DNA from: Rhynchonema sp. JSB1_4
Lineage: Eukaryota > Nematoda > Chromadorea > Monhysterida > Xyalidae
NCBI GenBank assembly: GCA_030248065.1
Contig: JASAMV010003022.1
Location: forward strand, 1 to 28,985
Reading direction: 5' to 3'
Length of the DNA: 28,985 bases
The notes beneath the pieces were generated by a model. The model worked only from the letters and a program-made list of their open reading frames with translations, was not told where the DNA came from and made no database searches. Within the stretch, counting starts at the first letter, position 1. Each line of letters begins with the position of its first letter. Both the position numbers and the translations under genes were made by a program. Of the stretch, positions 10,279 through 22,200 are shown in pieces.

Positions 10279-13200
10279 GCGCCCGCGCGGCCCCCCCCCA
10301 AAAACAAAAAAAAAAAAAAATAAACAAACAAAACCCCCCCCCCCCCCCCCCCCCCTATTTGTCCCCTTTCACCAACTCAAAAACTCACTTGAATGCCGGC
10401 GTATCCGGTACCCCATTGGTGACCATGCATTTATTGAACGCCCGTTCACACATGTCCGGCATTCGTTTGATCAATTTGCGCAACGGTGTGCGAAGTCCAC
10501 CGTCCGCTTTGGGCACACTATTGCGCATTAGTTGACGCCATTGCGGGATATCGAGTAGTGCGGCGACCACGCTTCTGAAAGGCGACCGAAAAATTCACTT
10601 CTACACTATTTTTGTTTGTGGGATGATTGTGACTTTCACATGAACCACGGCATCTTTGGAGCACTACATGAACGTATGGCATACGCCGCACGGATGACAA
10701 ATTTCTGCTTGCAATGTATTTTGTGACAAAGTTGCAGCTATGCACTGTACATACCTACATGTATATGCATATTTTGCCGTGGGGTGAGGTGAGGAGCAAC
10801 TTTTATGCTAATCAAAATTGGTGCTCCAGCCCATTCCTTGGACACGGTTCAATACAAAAGGGGAAAATCATTGGGCGTCCGAGTAACTATAGGCATCCCC
10901 ACGACCCCATGTTTTCAACAGTGTGTACAAATCAAAATCGAATTCTTCTCATCACCCACTTGTGTCCATTAGCGATGGCCAAATCGAGCGCGTTGTTCGA
11001 GTCCTTGTCCAACAGATTCACATTGGCGCCCCTGCCAATCAACAATCTGACCACGTCAACGTGACCCGCGCGTGACGCCAGATGCAACGGCGTGGTGCCT
11101 GTCTTGTCCTCGGGGTCGACCTGCAGCAAGCTCATGTACAAGCAACAAACCTTATGCAGCAATGCTGTGTGTCGTTACTTGTCGCTCGTATGGTAGTTTT
11201 TTTTAATTATTTCATGCTGTAGGTACCAAATTTGGTGCTCAGATCGGATCTGCGAGACCATTGATGAAATTGGTCGCTACCTACTGATGCGACCCGATCA
11301 CCAAGTTTGACACGGGCCTTTCTGTCACATGCTGCGTCGAGTTCCCGACTATACTTGAAGAAATTTCGAGTTTTAGCTCTGCAAATGAAATAAACAGACG
11401 ACTCAAAAGTCTGATGAAAGGACTGCCGGCTATAAAGTTGAAACTTTGCGAATGAGCCCTCTTTCCAGGTATACATAGTACACTGTGCGGTGGTGCGGGG
11501 TTTATATTGGGGTTCTTTGTTTTTCGGTTCACGTTTTGTTGTTCCCACTCACAGGTGCATGATAGTCGAGTAACACGGTGGCAGTCCTCAGCCACCCATA
11601 AGCTGCAGCGGCATCGAGTGGTGTCCACAAGACCGCGTTGCGTGCGGCGATGTCCGATCCGTACTCCAGCAACACCCGTACCACCGTGTCGTGGCCTGCA
11701 ACAGTGCTCGGTGGTTTGTTTTTAATTTTTCCACGGTTCCATTTTCTGTGCGAGCTTCCTTGCATATTTATTTTTCTCATACGATTGCTGATGCTGAGTG
11801 GCATTTGTATGCTTGTTTTGTTGCTTTCCGGTGTCCGAGCTTAATTTTATGCGGCAGTCTCTCGATTGCGCTCCTTAGCAAGAATACGATGTGAGTTGTG
11901 AAAAGGTGTATACCGTATACCACGCGCGTGAGTCGTTAGTTTTGTATTATTTATCAAAGTCCCATGGTCTCTCTCACGGGTCGCAGATAAGTGGCTTCGT
12001 TTTGTGTGCGTGTGCTTGCTGAGGCATCTTCTCGAAAATTCGCATCACAAACGCCCTCAAAAGCAATTTCCATGCCATACAATAAAGAGGGCTCAAAGAG
12101 GACACTTTTCGTAAATGTGTGCCAGTGTGTTTGTGTGCAAGGTGTATTTGATATTGTTTTTCAGCAAGTTTGCTCACTACATTCCGTCCTCTTTATAGTG
12201 GTGTATTAGGGGCTAGCCATTTTCGGTAGCTGTAAAGAATATTCGCCGGAGTGGTAATTATAGGATGTTAACGGCAGACTGAGAACCAAAATATCGTGCA
12301 AAACTAGTGAATGTCCAGAAGGGTTCAGTATAAGGAGGGTAGACCGTATATGAAAGTGGCAGCTGCCGGACGCTTTTCATCGCTGGCGACCACCATTCAA
12401 ATAGCCGACTAATGACGTTGGACTGCCTGCTTGTCTGTGTGTGCATGTGAGTTGATAAGTTGACAGCAGTTTGGCCGGTGTACGTGTACATACATATCGA
12501 ACTCGGTGATCGGATCGGATCTGTCTTGAATTTTTTGATATGAGGACTAGCTTGGGATTGCGGACAGTTCTGAGCTTGAACGACGTAAACTTTTTCCCAG
12601 TCAGCCAGCTGACAATCAGGAACAGTCAATAATCTCAAAATATCCGAAATTAAACGCTGAAAGTGACGCGAAGACGACGGATCCGATCACCGAGTTCGTC
12701 AAGCACCCTGATGTTTGCGGGACAACCCCATCGAACGTGTGCGGGATCACAAAATATATAGCAATCAGTCGGTCTCTCTCTCTTTCTGCAGAACCCTTGT
12801 GGGATGGGAACACCAAAATTCTTACAGTGAAAGTGTATTACTTGTATAAAAGAAGTCTACGGGTTATTGAAGCGTACATGTACACGCACATGTGGAGGGT
12901 ACCGTAGTAGCTATGTACAGTACATACAATGTTCGTACCAGTAGAACCTTGTGGTGGTCGTTTTTCATTACAAGCCGCTCGAGGTGGTGTTACTGTTGTG
13001 GTGCTGTGTGGTGTGGTGCGCGCGTATTTGCAACTATAAAAATGGCCCACTAGCATGCACACATGCACATGCATGCATGCGCGCGCGCGTGTGCACATAA
13101 GCGATAAATTTTCAATTGCTACAGGGGACCCATAACGCGATCGGCAGTGTGGTCGCAAAGCCCAATTACGAAACGTCCGTGTGAGCCTGCGCACTGGTTG

Positions 13201-16200
13201 GTGCGTTTCGGCGGAAACATGCGGCTGGGGCGCATTAGCTGTGCACATGTACATGCGGGTGACACGGACCAGTGACGACGTCTTACGGATGTTTTGCATC
13301 AACAACATGAATGTGACAGTAATTTCAAGCATTACATACACACACAGGCACAGAGCACGTATACGTATGTATGTACGTACAAGTCCGATTGAGTGCGTGG
13401 GTGCACAGCCAGCCGAGTACCACCACTGTACAGTATGACTGGCGGAACTTCGGACGACAAAATTTTAGGTGTCACTGCTGATATGTGTTGGCACAAGTGC
13501 GATAAGGGCGGACTGTGTGCTGTCCGACACTCTGTCCGTATAGGCCATGCACCCATCCTTAGCTATGCGTACGTACATGTACCTCGCAGGCAGCAGGCAG
13601 CGACGGCAATGGCAAGCAGCAACCATGGTCGCACTGTGGATGCATGTGTGTGAGTGTCTTGCTTGAGCAGAGCATGCGCCAGGCAGCACTCGTACAGGAC
13701 AGCAGCAGGCACAGGAAGCGCGCACGCCGCGCCCGATCTAAGCCGATATCTTAGCAGCGCAGCAGCCGGCTAGTAGTGCACATGACACACACACACTACG
13801 GTACATGCATGTCTTGCTGGTTCATAGTGGCGTGAGTCTGTGGTTTGGCTGGCTGCTAGCTGTCGCTCCGTGTTAGTCGCTACTCGCTCGCTGTTGGCTT
13901 GTGTACACCCGCTCGACCGCAAGATATTTATTCCTTTCTCGCCCTCTACATGTAGTGTGCCTAGGTACCCTGGTCTTTTTTCATTCGACTCTATTTTTTA
14001 TACAGATACCCAGAGAGAGAGAGTGTTCCGATTTTGGAAAAACCTTGCTGTGTAGTTTGTTAGCTTATTGTTGAGGTGGTCTGTTGGTCGCTTGAAAACG
14101 TAAAATGAATATTGAGAAGTGAATCTGAGAACCCCTCCCTCCGTCACAATCCTTTGATAAAATGTGATGCTGGAAAAGTTTCAATTCCAAGGTTCATAAT
14201 CTTGGTTCTGGGCGAGGTATTTCGCAATTCCCAAGCCATCTCCATCAATGAATCACTAACAAGTACATCAATTCATATCACCGAGTGAAACATCAACTGC
14301 AACGGTCAGCACTGTCGCGTTCACTGTATCGCCTTGGTGAGACAGACAATCACCTAACGCTGGTGTACACAACTAAGGCACGCGGTGAATGCTAAGTGTT
14401 GACACACGACTACGACAGCGACACTGTTTGTCACGGTTGGTTAGTCCTGCTGTTGTGATGTGTCGCAGTGGCATGAGTCACTTTGCTACTTCGTTCGATC
14501 TTTGTTAGCGGTTCGCAGCTCCACCGATTACTGCGTGTGTCACTGTCATGCTTTGTCATTGTGGCAGGTCATGCCATTTTGCACGCTTCCTAATCGTTTG
14601 TCAGGTGTCTCTGGCACATGTCATAGTCATTGACGGAAAGCAATAGGCACCATTTTAATTCAACAGTGATCGTGTGTGTGTGCTTACCACGCCTTACATT
14701 TGCATGCGTTCCTGCCTGATCCTATATTGGCCGAGAAGTGTACATGCATATTTCATGACCTCTCTCTGCTGTGTAAATTAATTTACGGGCATCTGAATAA
14801 AATCGGTTATCGTACCTACCTATGAACTCAGTTTACAGTCCATGTGACTGACTTCTATTTCTGCTTTCTTTTCAAAGCACAAACACAAAGCTCAAAATAG
14901 AACAAACGAGTTAGTCCGCCCACCATGCAATGCCGCAAGATGCAGGGCCGCGTTGCTTTCCTCGTCTTCGTCAGATGTGATTCGTGAATCGCACTTTAGC
15001 AGCTCGATCACACAACTCGTGTGGCCCTGAAACATCAGCTAGTTAGCCACTATACACACTAGCTATACATAATAAACATATTTAGTTGAGCAGCAACTCA
15101 TAGTTACAAATTAATTTTAATGAAACATCACACGCACGTATTTGGCAGCGAGATGAATAGGTGCTTGCTCTTCTTCGTTCTTCTCGCTGATCTTGGCACC
15201 GTGTTTGAGCAGATACTGAAATTGATGATGGGCTAAATGATCACCAAATTGTTCCAAACACACTGATTTGAAATCTGTTGTGTGGTTGTCTTGTTTCAAC
15301 AGACGGGCGGTGCACCAGCGCATCATTAGTGCGAATACACCATGGATGATCAACATCATGCTCTCGCGAAACATTACTTAGGTACAATACGGCAGAAAAC
15401 TGCAAATCAAACATGGTTGCTCCATCCACACAAACACAGCGCAATATCATGTCAGCTGAAAGCGTTAGCGGCGCACCCAAACGTGGTTCCCCATCCCTCC
15501 AACACTCACTCTGACGACCTCTGCCTGTCCCTTGTGTGCAGCGATGTGCAATGGGTAATCACCATAGCGATCAGCTCGATTGATCATCATTTTGCCAATG
15601 TCTTTGCGCACCAACATCTGACAATGGGACAATCGATATAAAACAGATACTGTATGTGTAATTGCAGTTTATTTATTTTTTCTTATCGGTCCATGTCAAA
15701 CTTGGTGACAAGGATCGGGTCGCACCGGACCTCTCTTGAAGGTAAGCGTGACAAAAGAGGGCGATTTACAGGAGACACCAACTTTACGAGAGCAAGGGTT
15801 GCTCGTAAAAGCCATTATTACACCGGTAGAAAAGTGGTAGAGTCATCTATGTACCATACCTAAGGCACAAAAATACCGAAATGTTCTGAATACAAAAATA
15901 CATGTGACCGAGGTATACACCAGACCGAACCAGAAAGCTCACAAACTTGACCAAGATTCATACAAAGGTATACATACCTTCACAACAGCCAGCCGATTGT
16001 TCTCAGCAGCGAGATGCATGATGTTCTGGTCCTGTTTGTTGGTGGCAAACGAGTCCGCACCGATGGTCAACAGACCAGATACGGTATCGACATGCCCCTC
16101 GCGCGCAGCCGTGAGCAGCGGAGTGAATGAGTGCTTGTCGCGACACTCAATGTCCGCGCCACGTTTGATTAGGAGGTCGGCGATCTGAATTGTAGGTTTA

Positions 16201-19200
16201 TGCTGGATTAGGCCTGGATTGTGCTTAGGCTTGCAGGCTCAGGCTGAGGTCATCAGGTCAAGCGGCAGACTTGTACGTTAGCAGCCGCAAAGACCATGAG
16301 CAAAGTGATTTTTGATTGCCCACCTCGACCTGTTCTCACGGGTGGTGCACCAGATCATCGTCAGTGCCAATTCATCATAGATAATCAGCACTTCAAAAGC
16401 AGCGGCGAACACAAGTTGAAACATCAGCGCTGCTTGCACAAAGATTGGAGCCGGTCCCATCAATGGCCAGGCTGATCTGGTGATCCAGGCACATAATCCT
16501 GGTGGCACCAACAAGGTCAGCAACATCAGCTAACAAGGTATATAATTTTCGCTGATGAACACAGCAGATACAAACCCCCTTTCAACCAACATGCATATGA
16601 TTGAACTGTGCAGCCTTGTGCAATGGCTGCTGATTGTTGTTGTTGCATGAGTCAATGTGTCCTCCGTATTCGAGTATTAACTCTGCCATCTCCTGGTCCC
16701 CATTCATTGCAGCAATGTGCAGTGACGTTGCATCAAGGGCGCGACGGGCGTTTACGTCCGATCCTGTTAAGGTTTTGGGGGTTGTCTTTGGGTTCACATG
16801 TGGCCAGCCATTCGCGCTGATAATGACCTGGTTCACCGATGGTTTGCGAAGGTGGGTCGAAACGAGCACCCAGAAACACACTGCAAGGCTCAGTTTACGA
16901 CTGACAGTAGTCTGGGTTGCCATTTACACGATAAAGCGGGTTTCGAATCTTGGTGATCGAACGGGACCAGATTTTTTGAATTTTTGCACAATTCGAGATG
17001 CAATATACAGTACAGATGGGACTACCGAAAAAGATAAAAGCGATGAGCTGTGATATTGTGAGTTTGTTGAGCAAGAAATAATCCAAATTTTAGAAAAAGT
17101 CACGTGTCCAAGACCGAGAGGATCAGATCCGATCATCAACGTGCGTTGAGTAGCGCGTTTTCACAGACGAGCAGTGGCACACCGGGACATCGTCAGTGCG
17201 AATACACCAGCTTGACATCAACATACCTTGTTTCAACAGTATCTTTGCCACGTCAGTGTGCCCATTCTCAACAGCCAGATGCAGCGGGATGTTGTTCTCG
17301 TAGTCGCGCATGTGCAACACCTCCTGCAGGCGTCTCCGATCTTTGCCGATAAAGAACAGCAGCATTCCCACCAGTTTCTTGCTGCCGTCTTGCGCGGCGA
17401 AATGTAACGCGCTGCTGTCAAGCAGATCCTGTGATTAGATGTGATGTTTCACAATGGTAGGTGGATCAAACGTTGATTACCGCGGTATATGGAATCTATA
17501 GGCCGAGAAGCCGCGTTTTATACCTATGTACAAAGCGATTGGCGTGCGTAGAAAATGGATATAGCAGCTGCCCGGTTCGGTCATTGCCGGATGTTCGTGC
17601 ATAGCATATGCATATACTGTACATTGGGCACTGGGTTTATAATATTCTGACATACGAATAGTTGTGTTGAAACATCAACAAACATACCCGCAGGAACACA
17701 TTAGCACCGTTGTTCAGCAGCAGTTCACAAATGGAGTATTCCCCGTGCACACACGCCGCGTGCAGTGGAGTCATGCCCTGCACGTCCGCTAACTGAAACA
17801 TCACAAAGTGATCATAGACACGTCTTGAATAGACGTAGTTACAACGAAAATGCTCCTTGTGTTGATGTAAAACGCAGTTATTGTCGCATCTGGCTTGGTC
17901 ACGTGACATTTGTGAAAATTTTTCGAGATTACTGACAGGCAAGTTTGAGTCTGATTTTGACCAGCGTAAAAACTGTTGATTTAACGGTGTGAGAGCAGCC
18001 CCCTTCAAATCGGCTCCGAACTGGTCAAAATCTGATTTGTCAGTTGGATTCTCGAAACATAGGCCATATGGCCAACAGCATCGGAAAGCTTGATATTGAC
18101 CAAACTGTTATTTATATAAACAACTATGTACCAATTTCACAGCTCAATCAACCAACATCAATATTAATTCCGGCTGATTTCACCAGTTTCATGGCCACGA
18201 CCAAATTGCCCCGCATGGCCGTGAAGTGCAACGGTGTTTGACCCCATTTGTCCTGTTCGTTCGGGTCAGCCCCGTGGTCGATTAGTAACGATACAACACT
18301 CTCGGTCTCCAATGGGGTTATCTGCTCCTCTTGATCTGTGTCCCGAATGTCACCCGTCGACCCTAGTACGTGATTGCGAAGTGGGATTTAGAATTTGGTT
18401 CATTTCATTGGCTTCAAAAGGTCAGGTTTGGTCGAGCCGAGTCTAGCTAGTTTGTTTATGTGAACATATTCTGCGATTTTCTTCAATGAAACTTGACCAG
18501 CGTAAAAGTCGGCACACCACTGCAGCACAAAATCTCAATCAAGTCTAAAGAGCACTGCCGATCATTAGTTTCGAACAACGACAAAGATTGATGAATAAAA
18601 ATAGTCTAAATGAAGATAAAATAACAAATAATAAAATCTACAATATGCAGTACCAGCTGCAATTTTTGGCTGATTGAGGCCTGCGCCTGCAGGCCTGCAG
18701 GCTCATGAACCTGCGCAGGCTCAATACAAAAGATAGGAGCCAACAGAGCCTGCAGGCTCGCAGGCCCAGTGTATAAGTGGTCGCAGGCGCAGGCTCACGA
18801 GCCTGCAGGCCCGCAGGCTCGGCGGATGCATTGCTGGGTTTGCTTGTTTTTGTGACATACAGTTTTCTCAGAACTTTGTGTTTCTGCGATATTTGATTGT
18901 CTTGTATGAGTTCTTAATTTTTGAACATGTTTTACCAACATAACTTTTCGGTTGCAAGAATAAGTCCCGGATGAGATGTACTTTCGTATTTTGTAAATGT
19001 TCCACAAAAAGCTATGCGAATAATTGCTACATATTGATAAAACTCGAGAAAATCAAGAACTCTTTCAAGACAGGCAACTCTCTCAAATATCTCAGAAAGG
19101 CAAAATACACTGAAACCTAAATGTCAAAAAAACCAGCAAACGCAGTGATGCATCCGCCGAGCCCACAGGCCTGCAGGCTCATAAGCCTGCGCCTACGACC

Positions 19201-22200
19201 GCTTTTTGACTGGGCCTGCGAGCCTGCAGGCTCTGCTGGCTCCTATCTTTTGTATTGAGCCTGCGCAGGCTCATGAGCCTGCAGGCGCAGGCCTCAATCA
19301 GCCAACAATTGCAGCTGGTACTGTAGTCCCCGTGCACCAACCAGCAAGCGATGTTCTTTCGTGCACCACTTGTCCAGTCACAACTGCTTCGACAGTTTCG
19401 GGGTCGCCGAAAACTTCACTTGTGTGCACCAACGGATACCCTTCAGTGTTACGTCGGTTTAATATCGATTTTTTGCGATGTGTTCGGGGCGAAGGGGCTT
19501 TTAGGTCCAGTTGGCTCTGCAAATTAATGAAATCAAACAAATATGGGTGGGATCATATATTGATACTTGGTGATCGTATATGCGAGTGTACTTTGAGGGC
19601 ACGGGCAGTGCGTGCGTACTTGGTGATATGATTAGACAGGAACATATACTACGGTTAAAATCTGTTTTGGTCATGGAACTTTTTTTATTTTCCACTATTT
19701 ACCGACTGTTCTGATTTCGACTGGCATTTTCCCAAATTGAAAAGCAAAACTTCTAGTGGTGAAAGTCGCGCACTCCAATTAAAAACCTCGAAAAAGTCGC
19801 TTGACCAAAATCTGTAAATGCCGTCAAATTCGGTCACCATACGTCTGATATCCATAGAAGGTTGTGATAGTTTCAGATTTATGTGCAAGTGACAAAGTGC
19901 AACCCAACAGATCATTAAAAAGCCCGAGTTGTTCCCGAAATGAAACAGGTGTGCATCACAAGAACAACAATATCACAAACCAAAAGCGGGCGCTGCTCTT
20001 GTGTTTCGGACCCGCTATCGGCATCATCGGAACTATCAATGTAACTGAAGGACCCAACATCCGAATAATATCTCCTCATCGGTGCACCAGCAGCAGTTGA
20101 CACACCCAATTGATTAATTGGCAGTGCAAATCGAACCATGGATTGTTTGATGGTGTGGCCGATGCCCAATAGATCGTACCACGACCGCCGACGGGTAGGC
20201 GGATGGGTTACGGTATGTTCGGTTACGGTGGGTATCGGTGTGGGGTGACGTCGGCGTCGACCCTGATTGCTTCGGCATGGATACGTTCGGGTCCGGGATC
20301 GATCACTTCCCTGACTGTCCTTTGGACTTGGACCAAGGGGGACATCGCGGGGCTGTGAAACATCACAAGGGAGAAGGTAGATAACAGTGAAAGGAATACT
20401 GTATGTGACAAGCACAACAATAGAAGTTATACGCAGTCACACACAAGTGCCTATGCATATGCTCTTAGCAGAAATTGGGCCGCACTCCCAAAAATCGTCT
20501 TCGCAGAAACTGAAACATTCCCGGTGTTGTCGCGAATGTGCTACAAAACCTGTGTAACGCTTCAGCATGGCCTGACGGGGAGCGCGGCAGCTTCGGGAAT
20601 ACACGGCCCGTTTCCGGCTAGTTTCATTGATTTGTTAAGACACCAAAATGAAGATTATGTTTCACGCGACATGTGCAGACAGCCAACCGAAATATCGTGC
20701 CGTGCAGTGTCACGTCACAAGAACAAGAGATACACACCTCTGTGTACACAAATACAAAACGTGCCCGCAGTGATGTTTCACACACACACATACCAAGCTG
20801 TTTGTGCGTCTCAAGTCCACTCCCTTCCTTCCGTCAGCAGCAGCACTTTGTTGTCGTCGCATCAATCGTTCGCGAGCACTCACGTTCGCACGACTGTAGC
20901 GCGCAGCAAAGTGCAATGGCGCCAGGTCGTCCTCGCCTGGACACCAATAATGGCATATTGCACAGGTGCCCTGATCTGTCTTTTGGTTACCTGCTTCGCC
21001 CATTGACGGGCGGTGCACCAGGTCATCGTCAGTACGAATGAACCGCAAGTGGAAATGTGAATGGCGGAAATGACGTTAGAAACACAAAACCAGCTCCCGC
21101 GGGTGTTTGTGGCATCATGTGGCTATCTGGGTGCAGTCGCACGTCTATGAAAACGGCAGCAAACGGGCAACAAGGAACATATTGCCTAATAAAGCATACA
21201 ACATTGAAGAAAAGGATGCTATCAGGGAAGAATTACAATTTTGTAAGGAACACCGCAATACAAGCGGCGATCCTTTTCCCCTGCGTATTGTTCAGCTGCA
21301 GTGAGGCTTCAATTCCGATTGGGGCTTCGCTACAGATCAGCATGCTGTCAAGGCCACGTCTGAGACCAATGACAATAACTATGCGAAACGCAATAACTGC
21401 AAACATGATCACAACCACCCAATGCCTCACCCTTTGCATTCACATCAGCTCCATCCGCAATCAGCATCTTCACGGTCTGATAATGACTGTATCGTGCGGC
21501 ATAGTGCAGTGCTGTGAGGTCTTCCTCATCATGTTCATTGACAAGGGTGACCTTCTGCATTGCCCCATCGTGCAGCTCGATGGCATCGAGGAGCATGCGG
21601 ATCTTGCGATAGTCGCCCTCGCGGGCCAGCTGAATATGGTTGAAGCTGATACAAGTTTCAGCTGAGAATTTACAGCAAATTTCGAGATTTATTAACACTA
21701 TTATTTTCGACTAAAACTTAATTCCTTCAAACAACTTTGAACTGGACACTGCATCTGTAAAATGAAATCTCGAAATACATTCTCAAGGTTCTGTGCAAAC
21801 AATCACGTGGCCGAGGCAAGGCCGAACCGATCGCCATCAGCTTGAAATCGTTTTTTACAAATATCAATACTGACCTGATGGATTGATATTTTGCTCTGAC
21901 AGTAGTCGTTGTAGAGCGATTCACGATTGTGCGTCCCACTTGCCGTTGAGATCTGCCGATCGGTCACTGTTTTCTTCGACTTTGGTCGTTTGAGCACATC
22001 TGCATTAAGAATATTTGTGTTCAGATCGTTCTCGAATATGGTTCAGGCAGAATCACGATGGCACTAGAATATAAGCGAGCAGTAGTGTTTACTCGCAATA
22101 TGGTTCAGGTTAGAATTGCTCAATAGCGTACACCAGAATATGGTTGACATCAAAGTTGTTCAACAGGGGGGTCACCAGGTTGTAGTTCAGGGCATGGTCG

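Noticed and set aside
10179..10535. Pro-rich plus-strand open frames
   Set aside because: They arise from the poly-C block and run antisense over a well-supported TRPA exon (10389-10574).
12838..13341. 167-codon minus-strand open frame in TRPA intron 15
   Set aside because: It lies in CA/TG-rich low-complexity DNA and encodes no recognisable motif; the flanking TRPA exons already join in phase.
18363..18407. Later acceptor for TRPA exon 8 at GAGGAGCAG (before ATAACC)
   Set aside because: The upstream sequence there is purine-rich, and the phase does not fit exon 7; the CGTACTAG acceptor at 18363 fits both.
18660..19310. Possible CRISPR-like spaced palindromic repeats (CCTGCAGGC units)
   Set aside because: Spacing is irregular and the whole stretch is one inverted repeat in a eukaryotic intron, so it is a foldback element.
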